Shown here: positions 53,898 to 64,000 of the stretch, piece after piece | Layout: the number at the start of each line of letters is the position of its first letter | How positions within the stretch are numbered: position 1 is the first letter of the stretch | NCBI GenBank assembly: GCA_950295325.1 | Contig: OX485806.1 | Location: 29,140,001-29,204,000 of the forward strand | Source: Polytrichum commune | Taxonomy: Eukaryota; Streptophyta; Polytrichopsida; Polytrichales; Polytrichaceae | Reading direction: 5' to 3' | Length of the DNA: 64,000 bases | The notes under the pieces: model-generated | Databases searched by the model: none | Seen by the model: the letters and a program-made list of their open reading frames with translations, nothing else | Told to the model about the DNA's origin: nothing | Program-made: the position numbers and the translations under genes

Positions 53898-54704
53898 TCA
53901 CACGATCCTCTCTTTTCCTCTCACACGTTTTGATACGAAACATACGAGCGCAACGAACAATGCAAATAGGACACCGCCGACAGCAACTAGACTGATGCCT
54001 ACGACCGTTTTTGAGTTGAGACCTCGAGAGCTACTGGATGGTTCGGAATTGCCACTCGTGGGCGGGGGAGCGGGGATTGGAGTTGGAGCTGGAGCTGGAG
54101 GCCTTCGAGGAACAGGGGTGGGTGCAGGGGTTGGTGAAGAAGTCGCATTTGCAGGAGCTGGTGCAGGGCTGGAGCGTGCTGGATGTGGTGCAGGTGCAGG
54201 GCTGGAGCGTGCTGGATGTGGTGCAGGTGCAGGGCTTGAGCGTGCTGGATGTGGTGCAGGTGCAGGGCTGGAGCGTGCTGGATGTGGTGCAGGTGCAGGC
54301 GTTGCTGGTGGAGATGCTGGTGGTGGTGGGTTCACTGAGAGGGCCCTTCTTGAGAGACTTTTGGCGAAAGGAAGCTTACTCTCTAAGATCCACAGCTCCA
54401 CCGCGTAACTGTAAAACGTCGACACGCCTGATCCAGCAGCTACGTCCACCTCACCTGGTTCAGTATGATCTAGGGCACCAATTATATCCAACGTCCTGTC
54501 CTCGCGACCACCGCCGCTTTCAGCAATAATACCACCCGTCACGGAAACCTGGTCCTCGACATGATTGTTGACGACTTCTGGGAACGAAGCTGAAGATTGC
54601 GAGATGTATAAGACGACTAGAAATATTATTGCGCGACAGGTACTTCTCCATAGCAATGTGGAGCTATGGCGCAACCTACGACAACACCTTGAAATCTTAG
54701 ACAT
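53898..54704 (-). CDS. Proline-rich protein with signal peptide and C-terminal membrane helix
   Basis: Single open frame of 268 residues; I cannot name the family. The basic N-terminus is followed by a hydrophobic segment AIIFLVVLYISQSSAS, read as a signal peptide or anchor. A domain of about 95 residues without clear similarity follows (residues about 40-135). Then comes a Pro/Ala/Ser-rich region (about 140-225) with four copies of the 11-residue unit APAPHPARSSP, and a membrane helix VVGISLVAVGGVLFALFVAL ahead of a short basic tail KRVRGKERIV. The layout recalls the outer part of proline-rich receptor kinases or class I formins, but neither a kinase nor an FH2 domain is visible downstream. 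A donor-like GTGAGA falls at AAACGT/GTGAGAG near the end, so a further exon cannot be excluded. Likely wall-facing. Confidence 0.6.
   Translation of the reverse strand: MSKISRCCRRLRHSSTLLWRSTCRAIIFLVVLYISQSSASFPEVVNNHVEDQVSVTGGIIAESGGGREDRTLDIIGALDHTEPGEVDVAAGSGVSTFYSYAVELWILESKLPFAKSLSRRALSVNPPPPASPPATPAPAPHPARSSPAPAPHPARSSPAPAPHPARSSPAPAPHPARSSPAPAPANATSSPTPAPTPVPRRPPAPAPTPIPAPPPTSGNSEPSSSSRGLNSKTVVGISLVAVGGVLFALFVALVCFVSKRVRGKERIV
54163..54300 (-). repeat. 33-bp minisatellite coding for 11-residue repeats
   Basis: Four nearly identical 33-bp units (plus-strand core GGGCTGGAGCGTGCTGGATG) encode APAPHPARSSP in the proline-rich gene. The high identity between units suggests recent expansion, and copy number is probably variable. 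Confidence 0.9.
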
Positions 54705-54835
54705 CGTGAGGAACTTATAGGTATATGTATACGTCCAGCCCGAACAACAACCCCCAGTAACGACGGCCGCAGCCTCTCACAATATCTAGTAACTACTCCC
54801 AACCACAACTTAGCTCACATGACACTTGAAATCGA

Positions 54836-55560
54836 TCTTAGCTGGTTATGTCGGATTAAGTTGACCCGGCCCACTCTTCCTCCTGTTTGGGGTTGCATCA
54901 TAATCTTCATTTCCCTTCCTACGTTGACGCATTTATTACCCCTGATCCTCCACACAACAAAGTGTATTAATCAATGCAACATTCTGCGCGCTCTAGCTGA
55001 ACTCTGGCTACTCTCACAATAGAATCCCTCACACCTACGAACGAGGAGTTCCGACCGCTGAGTTGCAGATAGGCCGGTTAAGTCTGAGAAGTAAAGAATT
55101 CAAGTTCAAGACTTTAGGCAAACCACCGATCAAATCAGTAGTAGAGAAATCTATAGAATATATCTGAAAAATCAATAAGAGAAAACCGAATGATAAATAA
55201 TCATCAACATGTTACCAGTTCGCCCAAAATCTCCCCAGACACTGCCTCACATGCTCGACTTCCTAATTATGTTAGATTGGGAACTAACCCTACCCCACGT
55301 GTACTTCAAAGAGCATCAGAGCCTCCATTTGGCTTCAGAACCTGTCATATTTATTACCCTCCTCCCTCCACGCAACAAGTGTGTTTTCACATTTGCACCC
55401 TCTAGCCAAACTCCTGGCACTCGCACAATTAATCCCTCAAAACCATCTCACACGCTTGTTCACATCCTAGTTATGCCTGATTACTACGGACCCGATTTTC
55501 CCTTCCTAACTTGACAAAATGTATTTTTTCCCTCCTCTACGCAACGAAAGTGTATCAATG
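54836..55560. repeat. Diverged tandem repeat upstream of the proline-rich gene
   Basis: Two longer units and one partial, near 54836-55045, 55250-55440 and 55450-55560. Shared blocks in order: a GGTTATGTCGGATT or ATTATGTTAGATTG block, a TTTATTACCC block, CCTCCACRCAACAAAGTGT, CTCTAGC, a CTCGCACAAT or CTCACAATAG block, then ATCCCTCA. It begins about 130 bp upstream of the start codon of the minus-strand proline-rich gene. Confidence 0.7.
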
Positions 55561-56820
55561 GATCCTCTAGTTTAATAGCTCCACATACTTGCGCACCTGC
55601 ATCAGGCTTACAAGTTTGATGTGGAAGACAATATAGCAGTTCATTGACATCTGGTCTAAAGTTCAACAGAAAAACTTCGGACCAGAGAGGACGAGAAACT
55701 GGAAAGGACGCATTCGCAGATAACTTAGATTGTGGGATGGTGGTATTGCGAGAAGGCTCCCAGGTCACACGTCGTCGTTGATGTTGTTGTTCCGGTACAA
55801 GTTGCAGAGATTCCTCGGCCGGCCAGGACATTAATGGAACTGTTACAGGTGTTGATGAACTAAAATTATGATTTGGGATCATTGGAATTGGTTTATTAAA
55901 TTAAAGTGTGACTCCTGAGTTATATGGTAGCACACAGTATGTTTTACTATATTGAGAGGGTGATGAGCTGGATGCTCAATTCTTAAAAGCTTTTGATGCG
56001 ATTGTTTACGGCAGTTTAAGGTAAGCACAGTAGTGTCTGTACCGTTATAGTATTTTGTCGGTAGAATCTGGAGCCGCATCTCTTGTAGAGCCATATTTTG
56101 GGGAAACAATGACAACGTTATGCTTTACCGCCCCCTTTTCTTCTGGTGTCTGGGGAGACTTCTGGGCATAAATCGGTCAGAATCCTAGTGTGTCCAAGTC
56201 CAATCATGGCCCGATCACACTAAAATCTCCGTCCGCTTCCAGCCATGAAATTGCGGGGATTATGTTGAGAAATAGATGTTTGCTCACCACTTTCACACTA
56301 TTACAGTCAGAAATGTTGACGGATGATGCCAGAAGTGCCTGGTGTGATGAGCCCCTTAGTTACATGTTGTGATCTTTAGGTTTCTCTTTATTAATTTGAG
56401 GTATATTCCATAGATTCCTCGGAAATGATAGGTTGTTCTCCTGAAGTCTTGAACTTCAACGCGTTATTTCTCAAACTCAATTGGTTCATCTGTATCTGGC
56501 GGTCGGTTCTCCCAGTTCATTGTTTATTTCCCCTTTTTTTGGGGGGGAGGGGGGGTGTGTAGACCAAATAGACTCCTGTTGTGTAGAGATACGCAGGGCC
56601 GCTTTACATGAGGGCCGAGGGCCGTGGGTAGAGGAAGCCGACTCTGCTCAGAAGATTTTCTGGGTGGCACCCGAGTTGGGTCTTTGATGATATTAAAGTA
56701 ACAATTCTTCAGAAGCCAATTATCCCATGTGTATAGGCACTGGGGCCAATTCGTAAGTGCCATTACTAGGAAGCGTTGGTAATCCCAGCTCAGCTCCTGT
56801 TCTTGGTCTCTTGTAGGAGA
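55484..56820. other. Region with unassigned minus-strand frames
   Basis: Minus-strand frames at 55484-55882 (132 aa, starting MIPNHNFSSSTPV) and 55879-56115 (78 aa) lie next to each other. The first has four Cys in its C-terminal third and no low-complexity sequence, so it might be a real or former exon, but I recognise no family and see no convincing splice partners. A G-rich run is at 56538-56559. Part of this region may belong to the left flank of the broken Harbinger element H3. Confidence 0.35.
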
Positions 56821-57900
56821 ATGGATGAAGGCAAGCACGAAGCGTTGGTGGCCTTGCTTTTTTTCATAGCTCCTTGCCGTGTGATAGATGTTGTTGTTAC
56901 AATGCAACAATTAGCAGTGCAGCAACATTATGGTGCCATCACCATGATCTTTGCGGAAATTGTTGGGGATAGTGGATTCTTACGGGGACCGCAGAGTATT
57001 TGGATGCATGATTGACGGACGACATATGTGGAGAAGCAATTATCTGGGAGTTATTTTGTGCATTTTTGTTTTTGGCAACATACGAGGTTGCTTCCGCAAA
57101 CTTTTGAGTATTTGAGTAGTGTATTATCTCCATCATTGAGTCCATCGGATAGATGTGTGCGATCATCCATTCCTCTTCGTACTCAAGTTGCTATGTCTTT
57201 GATAGACTATAAAGTGGAAATTCGTTGCGCGGTTACGGAGAAAAATATATGGTATTGCAGAGATCATCGTTTCCGTCTCTGTTAGGGAATTTTGTATGGC
57301 AGTAGAAAAACGCTCGAAACCTTTGGTGATTGAGAAACAAAACGTGAGTACCCTGAAGAGAATTTAAGGCATTAAAGGGAATCCCTTCTGTGATTGGGGC
57401 AGTGAACGGAAGTCATATACCCATAATTGTTCCCCTTTCAGATCCAGTCTCCTATTACTGTAGAAACGACTTTTATTTGCTATCTTACGAGGCACGACTG
57501 ATAGTAAATGTAGGTTTGGGATTACAACTTTGGGTGGGATTTTATTTCAGAATTCTGACATCGGCGGAATTATAAGTGAATTTTTCTACCATACAAACTC
57601 ATAGGAGGCGTTGCCTATCTGATGAAACCATAGTTCTATTCATCCTTTAAAGGCTCATTGGAACTACATACAATCATCTACTTGAATGGCAATTGAGAGA
57701 GCTTTTGGTGTCTTGAAAGGACGGTGGAGAATTATCTTGAAAAGAGTAGATATGCCACTATGACATTCTCCAAACTTGATCACAAGTTGTATCTGTCTAC
57801 ATAATCTTTGTATCATCCGTAAAGATTACTTTGACAATGCTTGGGCGAGAGAGTGAAAGACTCGTGCAATTGGAGAGTTTGGTACAATTAGGTTAGACAG
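56821..57900 (+). pseudogene. Broken Harbinger transposase (H3 remnant)
   Basis: Pieces of a HARBI1-like transposase in order but in three frames. The start is MDEGKHEALVALLFF, comparable to the H1 start. Then come TFEYLSSVLSPSL and SSIPLRTQVAMSL, the first-Asp region GAVNGSHIPIIVP (the Asp has become Asn), and AIERAFGVLKGRWRIILK with the catalytic Glu. LHNLCIIRKDYFDN closes it after a further stop. It is much more damaged than H1 or H2. I could not find its terminal repeats, so the element boundaries are unknown. Confidence 0.8.
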
Positions 57901-57960
57901 AGAAACCAAATATCTTCCCGGCAACAGTAAGGAACAAAGGAAATGCATTGATACCTTAGA

Positions 57961-58272
57961 TTGGATGATGTGGAGAATGGTGTTATCTCGATCGAAGATG
58001 TAGAGCAAACAAATGTCGACGACGATATGATTAGTTTGAAACAAGACCAAGAGCAATTTGACAAAGACGAAGTTGAAGTGATAGCTAAACTTGTAAAGAC
58101 TGTGGAGACAAAAAGAGCGCGAGAAACAAGAATCAAGAACATGCTGGTGCTCGCTGCACGAGCTCATGAGGTGATGGCAGCTTCCTTTGGGGAACTACAC
58201 TTGAGGGCCGAGAGCAAAGTGCTCTTCCCATTTTCAGATTCTTCAGAGGAAGAATTTGTAACTTGTCAATAA
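57961..58272 (+). pseudogene. Charged tail frame of the H3 remnant
   Basis: A frame of 103 codons directly after the broken transposase. It is acidic then basic, with heptad-like KLVKTVETKRARETRIKN, and ends EEEFVTCQ. Position suggests the C-terminal part of the H3 transposase or a neighbouring exon. No catalytic motif is present. Confidence 0.35.
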
Positions 58273-58274
58273 GC

Positions 58275-58562
58275 CTATTTATCCGAGAGGTCATGTTCTC
58301 TAATAAAGAAGTTGATCTCAATGTTTTTGGCCATCACAGTACTGTTCTCTACCATTTGCGAGAATATTCCGAAAGTTTGCTCTTGGAAGCTTTTCTTACT
58401 AGTTTTCACAGATGAACTTGCCATAACATTGTTTGTTTGTTCCTTGATGTCAACATCTAATTGTTCTAGTGCAACAACACTATCTTGAGGAGAGCTTGAA
58501 CCATTCGCAGAAGCACTAACATTTTTTTGTGACGGTTCTAATCTAATGTAACAATTGATCAA
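58275..58562 (-). pseudogene. H3 accessory-protein C-terminal fragment
   Basis: A 95-codon frame facing the H3 transposase, the same tail-to-tail layout as in H1 and H2. Ser/Gln-rich sequence leads into KKSFQEQTFGIFSQMVENST, a segment resembling the helical tail of Harbinger SANT/Myb-like accessory proteins. The DNA-binding part is missing or unrecognisable. Confidence 0.45.
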
Positions 58563-59086
58563 AGTCTTCAGAAAATTTGCATTCTTTCAAAATTATACTG
58601 ATTATCACAAGTAAGTGTGAATTATACTGATTATACTGAGACTTTCAGCCCTGTCATTAAACATGACTCGATTCGGGTGCTCTTTGCCATCGTTGCAGTT
58701 TTATGAATGCACATGCGACAATTGGACATTGGCACAACAAATAAAAATAAAATAAAATAATGCCCGTAACTAGGTACCGGCATGAATGTGAGCCCGTTGG
58801 CCTAATGTTGATCACGGGAATCATGATGCAACATAAGGTGTTAGAGCATCGGCACCCATGCTCGCTATACCCGGCCTCAATGGTTTTGGCGGGCCCGGGT
58901 AGGAATGACCACCCCACCGCAACCCGGGCAACGGCTCTTTCAAGAGCGGGCTCGTGAAAAACCTCCCCTGTCGCGCCATTTTCCAGAGTCTTCGAGTTCT
59001 CTGCGCGCGCCCAAAAGCCGGGTGATTTAGGGAAGATTTTGTTCTAATTTTTTGTGTGCACCGCTGTTCGGAGAATTTTTGGCGGG

Positions 59087-61036
59087 ATGGCAGGACGTGG
59101 CCGTGGGCACTCGGTGCTTCGAGGCCGTGGACGCGGTGGCTTGCAGCGAGGAGCGCCTGCGGCAACTGATTTCGGGGTTGGTGAGCGGGGATTCGACGAC
59201 GTCGAATTTGAGGGTTTGATGCGGGGGAGGCCGTCGCCGCGAGTGGGTGAAGTGAATGGTTTGCAATCTCGGCGGACTGGGCTCGATCGCAGCCAGCATG
59301 CGGGGATTCACTTGCAGCATTCAACTGGTTTCGGCGAACACGAAGCACCGACGGCCTCAGTGCCGGATGTGACTACTGGAGCAGGCCATCAAGCCCAGGT
59401 GAGTGACCCAGCATTCTCCCTGCATACTCAACCCTTTGTTGATTTTGGTCGAAGCCGAGGCAGGGGTCGTGGGGGAGGGTCTGTGCGGCCTGCGAAAGGT
59501 AAGAATTTTGTTCCTGAGGAAGAGCGCCAGTTGACTAGGAATGTTCTCGCAATCTCTCAGGACCCAATTTGTGGGAATCAACAAAAGGGTAATGCTTTTT
59601 GGGAACGAATTTATTTGCATTATGATCAATGTAGACCAGGTGGACATAGGGGCGCGCGATCATTGGAATCAAAATGGGGCATGATTAAACACGATGTGGG
59701 AAAATTCATCAGAGCCTATAATCAAATCAAAAGATTAAACAAAAGTGGTAGTAAAGAATCTGACATTATTCGCATGGCTAAAGATTTGTATCGTATTAAA
59801 ACTGCTAAGAACAATGAGTTCATGTTTGAACACTGTTGGGAATTGGTGAAAGATTTTCCGCGTTGGGCTGACGGTGTTAGTCCATCGCGTCAAACAACTC
59901 CCTCTAGGAGGGTGTCTGGTTCTTCTGACCACGAGTCGCAATCGGGTTCCCAAATGGACACCCAAAATGGTGTGAGTGCTATGGATACGACAGGTGAGGC
60001 AACTACAAACATGACATTCAGAGAGAGGCCTGGAGGCACAAAAGCAGCAAAAGATGCCCAACGTGCTGACAAGGTGCACGAGAGAGCAGCTTTGACTCAA
60101 GCCAAGGCCGCCGAGAAGATGGCGGAAGCAACACTTCGCAAGGCGGCAAGTTTGGAGTACCACAACATGCTACTCCTTTTCACCGCACCGATGGACCAAG
60201 TTACCACGCCGGAGGCTCAAGAATTTATTCGTTTGCTTCGTGAGGAGGAGCTGCTCAAATTACGACGTCGAAGGGCGGAATCCGCGGCATTTGAGTTGCG
60301 TGAACAACAAGAGCGAGAGGTTTTTGAAATGTCCGAGGCAGCACGCGAACGAGAAGAAGCGGATAAGAGATCTCAAGAAGATGAGGAAACACTCAGGCAA
60401 TTGCAGGATGCACAAGTGGAATTCGACTCTATGAGATCAAATTACGAGCATCCGGGTCATAGAGAAATTGGGGATTTGCAAGAATCCGACGAGGAAGACA
60501 ATCTCGATTCTGAGGTGAATTCAATTTCTCGTACTAAACCAACCACTTTGCTTGACTGTGAGCCTGTGATCCTGCTTGATAAAATTTGAAATGTGAATGT
60601 TGGATTCACTTTCTGTGAGCCGACTGTGACCCTGTCCGAATTCTAATTCTCTTCCAGGGCAGACTGTGGCCGACTTTGAATGTGACTGTTTTTTATTTTT
60701 TTATTTCCTGCAGGCAGTCTGTGTGAGTTATTTAGTTCTCGGTTATCTGCAGGCAGTCTGTGAGGGATAATGTAGGTTTTTTTTTGTTTTTTTTTCTGTA
60801 GGCCCTGTATGTGGATTTTTAGGCTCTGATTTGATTGCAGGCACAAAAGAGATTAGTCTGAATGCTTCTTTTTGACAGGGGGAGGGTCTGTAAGGGTTTA
60901 GGGAAGGTTTTTTTTGTTTTTGTTTTTTCTGCAGGCCCTATATGTGGATTTTTAGGCTCTGATTTGATTGCAGGCACAAAAGAGAGCAGTCTGAATGCTT
61001 CTTTTTGACAGGGGGACGGTATGTAAGTGTTAGTGT

Positions 61037-61083
<47 letters not shown>

Positions 61084-61916
61084 CTGCAGGCCCTGTATGT
61101 GACATTACAGGCTCTGGTTTGATTGCAGGCACAAAAGAGAGCAGTCCCCTTGTTTCTTTTTGACAGGGGGGGGGTCTGTAAGTGTTAGTGTAGGTTTTTT
61201 TTTTTTTTTCCTGCAGGCCCTATATGTGGCATTACAGGCTCTGGTTTGATTGCAGGCACAAAAGAGAGCAGTCTGTGAGGGCTGAGTGTGAATGTAGGTT
61301 TTGGGTTTAAGGGTTTAGGGGGTTATTTAGTTCTCGGTTATCTGTAGGCAGTCTGTGAGGGCTGAGTGTGAATGTAGGTTTTTTTGTAATTTTTTGTTTT
61401 GCAAACAGTCTGTGTGGTCTACAGTCAACGAGTTTGGTTGATGGAATGCAGCATTGCTGCCGACTGTGATTTGCAGGGCAGGCTGAGTCCGAGCATTGGC
61501 CTGTTTGTGTGTGTGGATGTTTCTGTTCTGCATGCATTCTGTGTGGATGTTTCAATTATGGACAATTTGTGGTCGAATGTGGCATTACGCCCGTGCTTGA
61601 ATGTGTATGAGCTTGAGTGTGTCTAAGCCTTGAATGTGCCTAAGCCTTGTTTTGTTGTTTTTGATTGCAGGCACAACATGCGAATGAAGAGCATGATCCT
61701 TGTAGCCGGCGATTCCGAGAAGATGGCGGGATTGCACCCGGTAGATATGTAGATAGCCGTGGTGATAGTGATCAGTGGGATGACATTGAGCATGTTGGAC
61801 CGGGGATGCCCACCACATGGGATGTCGTGTTAGATCATGACAATTCACAAAACATGTGCGCCGAGGATGACATTGGATTTGGTTTAGCATTGAATGGACA
61901 TAGTTTTTACCAATAA
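59087..61916 (+). CDS. H2 accessory protein, NAM-associated/Myb-like (ORF1)
   Basis: Harbinger DNA-binding partner of the transposase. Model: exon 59087-60514, intron 60515-61670 (GT-AG, phase 0), exon 61671-61916; about 557 residues. The N-terminus is RGG-rich (GRGRG, RGRGRGG). The central Myb/SANT-like domain has NFVPEEERQLTRNVLAISQD, KGNAFWERIYLHY, RSLESKWGMIKHDVGKFIRA and AYNQIK. A Ser/Thr-rich linker and a long charged coiled-coil-like helix follow (EELLKLRRRRAESAAFELRE), matching the NAM-associated C-terminal domain layout. The second exon adds an acidic tail ending LALNGHSFYQ. I chose MAGRGRG at 59087 as start; an in-frame ATG at 59054 is possible. Without splicing the frame would end at 60589. 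Confidence 0.85.
60515..61670 (+). repeat. Tandem array with repeated splice-acceptor motifs in the H2 ORF1 intron
   Basis: Units of about 133-150 bp, each with a T-rich tract, CTGCAGGCCCTRTATGTG, a GGCTCTGRTTTGATTGCAG block followed by GCACAAAAGAGA, and GACAGGGGG. The TGATTGCAGGCACAA core occurs near 60832, 60967, 61118 and 61247, and again at the true acceptor, 61663-61677. A 44-base poly-T tract (61040-61083) belongs to one unit. Shorter GCAGTCTGTG words are scattered throughout. Confidence 0.85.
61040..61083. repeat. Poly-T tract, 44 bases
   Basis: A homopolymer within the H2 intron array. It gives a spurious poly-Lys frame on the minus strand, and its length is uncertain. Confidence 0.85.
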
Positions 61917-62039
61917 ATGTGATATTAGTCACACATTTGCATATTATTTAAAAAATTTAGCATACATTCTTTCTCTGAAACTCACATGTATTGCAATTGA
62001 TATGGCCAAACTTATGGATACTAGTCACCCCTTTATATA

Positions 62040-63335
62040 TTAGGCCAAATTGGTGCCTTTCAACATCCACAAGTGCTCAATTAGATCACCACGGAGACCA
62101 AAATGAGTGTCCGCATTGGTAATGTCCACGGTACTTGCCATATACTCATCAAAGGACAAACCTCTTTGCATTGGGACATTTCCCTCATGCAACTCACCAA
62201 TAACATCATCTAGTCCTTCAACACCTTCTTCGTCATCAATTATCATATTGTGCAAGATACAACATGTGAACATGATGTTCGATATCACTTCCATGCTCCA
62301 ATGCCGGCAAGGGTTGCGAATTATCGCAAAACGGGCCTGCAACACCCCGAAACATCTCTCAACATCCTTGCGCACGGCCTCTTGTCTTTCCGCAAAATAG
62401 TTGCGCTTCTCATCTTGTGGTTGATGGATGCTTTGCACGAAGCAAGACCACTTGGGATATATACCAACTGTGAGAAGATAATATCGATCATACTGACATC
62501 CGTTAACCTCGAATTGCATGTCACGAGCTTCGCTAGTCAACATGTTGTGGATGAGCGGTGAACGATCCAACACGTTCAAGTCGTTGTTGGAACCGGATAA
62601 CCCAAAGAACGTATGTCATATGTGCAAACCACCATCCGCCATGGCCTCCAATATGATCGACTTCTTCCCATCTTTGTCACCGAAGTCCCCTTGCCAAGCA
62701 ACCGGGCAATTCTTCCACTCGTAATGCATACAATCAAGTGAGGCAAACATGCTTGGAAATCCACGATCAGCATTAATTGCCAACTGTTTTTCAAAATCGG
62801 CACGAGTAGGTTGTCTCATATGATATGCCTCAAACTCACACCTAATTGCAATGCAAAATCGCTTCATAGATGTCATAGCGGTGGTTTCACTAGTCCTGCA
62901 ATATTCGTTTGTAGCATCGGCACACAAACCGTAACACAACATCCTCAAAGCGGAGGTGATCTTCTGATGCGGGGACAACCCCAAAAAACCACATGCATCT
63001 TGTTTCTGAACAAAGTAATCGTCTCTAGCACAAACCCTATCCAATATGGTAAAAAATAATGACCTCCGCATACGGTATCGACGGCGGAAAAAATTTGGGC
63101 CATACGTAGGTTCATCTGCAAAATAATCAGACATCATGCGGGCATGCATCTCATGTCTATGCCTGTCAATGTTGGGCGATTTCCCTGTACGTGATCCATG
63201 GACAATGCTCGGCATGTGACCACGCGGTGCACTCAACCCTAATCCAATAATCCAATTAACATTGAAATCATCTTCCTCATCGTCCTCCAAAATAAGCTCC
63301 CGAGTCGCAAGAAGGCGTTCCCGCCATTGATCCAT
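62040..63335 (-). pseudogene. H2 Harbinger DDE transposase with one internal stop
   Basis: ALP1/HARBI1-like transposase, 432 codons from MDQWRERLLATREL (ATG 63333-63335) to the stop at 62040. Motifs: NFFRRRYRMRRSLFFTILDR, first Asp in FASLDCMHYEWKNCP, second Asp in NDLNVLDRSPLIHNML, Glu in DVERCFGVLQARFAII, then CCILHNMIIDDEEG. A single in-frame TGA at 62616-62618 splits it; the sequence reads ADGGLHI, stop, HTFFGLSGSNND, and relatives have Trp there, so TGG to TGA is the likely change. Everything else is open. An alternative start at 63356 or an upstream exon before TTTTGTAG is possible. Confidence 0.9.
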
Positions 63336-63745
63336 AAGATTAACTACAAAATACACATGTCAAACCGAGGAACTCTATTAACTCAAACAACCCAAAACCT
63401 CCTTCAAGAGCAGAAAACAAGCCTCGCAGCTCTGTTTGCAGGCAGTCTGTGGTGGTCTGTGACAATCGAAAAATCTATGTTTGCTCGCAGCCTCTGATGT
63501 GGCTCGTCGCCGGCCACATCACCTGCCAACTATGCATCTCAGGGGGTACAGGGTTACCGGGCAGCGAATACGTGGCACCGACAAGGGGCCAACGCATGCA
63601 GATAGCGTCAGGGTTGCGCGAAATCTGGAGAGGTCTGGAGGAAGGGTGGGGGTCGCCATATTTGGCGAGGCCCTAGAGCCTTGTGGAGCCCTCTACTGGC
63701 CCTTTGAAGAGCCGGGTATAGCGAGCATGGGTGCGGATGCTCTTA

Positions 63746-64000
63746 TACCTCCATTGGGAGGTGGGCTCTAAAGGTATATTAGTAATCCCAATTTATTGGG
63801 GAAGGGGTACATGTATTTGTTTATTGTCGAGTTTTCTTTGTTTAGGATTGAGTAGGTGAGATATTTGATGGCATCCTGGTGCGGGTTTTTCATGAGGGTT
63901 TTAATGGTGGGTTTTGATATTTTAGGTTGGTAAGTTTATTTATGGAGTGTTCATGTATAACCCCTCTAACTTCGGCTGTGATGGTAATGAGGGGGTTAGT
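63746..64000. other. Right-edge spacer
   Basis: AT-rich sequence after the H2 target site. No supported feature. Confidence 0.5.

Larger units (their letters stand above)
58841..63745. mobile_element. PIF/Harbinger transposon H2, full length, nearly intact
   Basis: The element spans 58844-63742 (4899 bp), between TTA target duplications at 58841-58843 and 63743-63745. The inverted repeats match at 31 of 32 positions, starting GAGCATCGGCACCCATGCTC on the left and GAGCATCCGCACCCATGCTC on the right. It contains an intact spliced accessory gene on the plus strand and a transposase with one internal stop on the minus strand, arranged tail to tail. The near-perfect ends and single lesion indicate a much younger insertion than H1. 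Confidence 0.96.

Noticed and set aside
53875-54529. Plus-strand frames rich in Gly/Ala/Val opposite the proline-rich gene
   Set aside because: They are translations of the 33-bp minisatellite in other frames. The minus-strand frame has a signal segment and membrane helix and is preferred.
60643-61555. Minus-strand frames with repeated SNQSLKIHI/THRLPA words
   Set aside because: They are products of the tandem intron array and poly-T tract in H2, not a separate gene.

Overview
This window is nuclear DNA from a land plant. The evidence is plant-specific gene families (a cellulose synthase-like D protein, a mannosylglycoprotein endo-beta-mannosidase, a plant-type cation-chloride cotransporter), GT-AG introns of a few hundred bases to 1 kb, telo-box motifs upstream of a ribosomal protein gene, and Harbinger, hAT-like and pogo-like DNA transposons with their MITEs. 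I cannot fix the lineage. The F-box/kelch remnant and the divergent CSLD N-terminus hint weakly at a non-flowering plant. All exon models were built by joining conserved blocks at GT-AG sites by eye.

Layout. 1-4335 (minus): CSLD gene, 3' end beyond the left edge. 4.3-12.1 kb: upstream and gene-poor DNA with MITEs and microsatellites. 12.1-24.4 kb (plus): endo-beta-mannosidase gene, with MITEs in most of its long introns. 26035-29742: complete but decayed PIF/Harbinger element (H1) between TAA target duplications. 30.0-30.9 kb: pogo-like inverted-repeat element. 33.6-35.7 kb (minus): complete five-exon gene for ribosomal protein eL42 (L44/L36a). 36.8-38.2 kb: a CACTA-like MITE and an F-box/kelch-like remnant. 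42145-51393 (plus): complete 16-exon cation-chloride cotransporter gene. 53.9-54.7 kb (minus): single-exon gene for a secreted or membrane-anchored proline-rich protein. 56.8-58.6 kb: badly broken Harbinger remnant (H3). 58844-63742: young-looking Harbinger element (H2) between TTA duplications.

The host genes are not an operon or pathway cluster, though three touch the cell wall or secretory route: CSLD makes wall glucan or mannan, endo-beta-mannosidase trims N-glycans, and the proline-rich protein is probably wall-facing. The cotransporter moves K+/Na+ and Cl-, and eL42 is a core 60S protein.

The most notable patterns are these. (1) Each of the five host genes has a diverged tandem duplication just upstream of it or in its 5' leader or first intron. 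(2) The endo-beta-mannosidase and cotransporter introns are largely made of three MITE families, one of which folds into hairpins with arms of about 170 nt. (3) The H2 accessory-gene intron carries four extra tandem copies of its own 3' splice acceptor. (4) All four in-frame stops in the two Harbinger transposases, and the one in H1 ORF1, can be explained by C-to-T or G-to-A transitions. I found no wholly new biological system.
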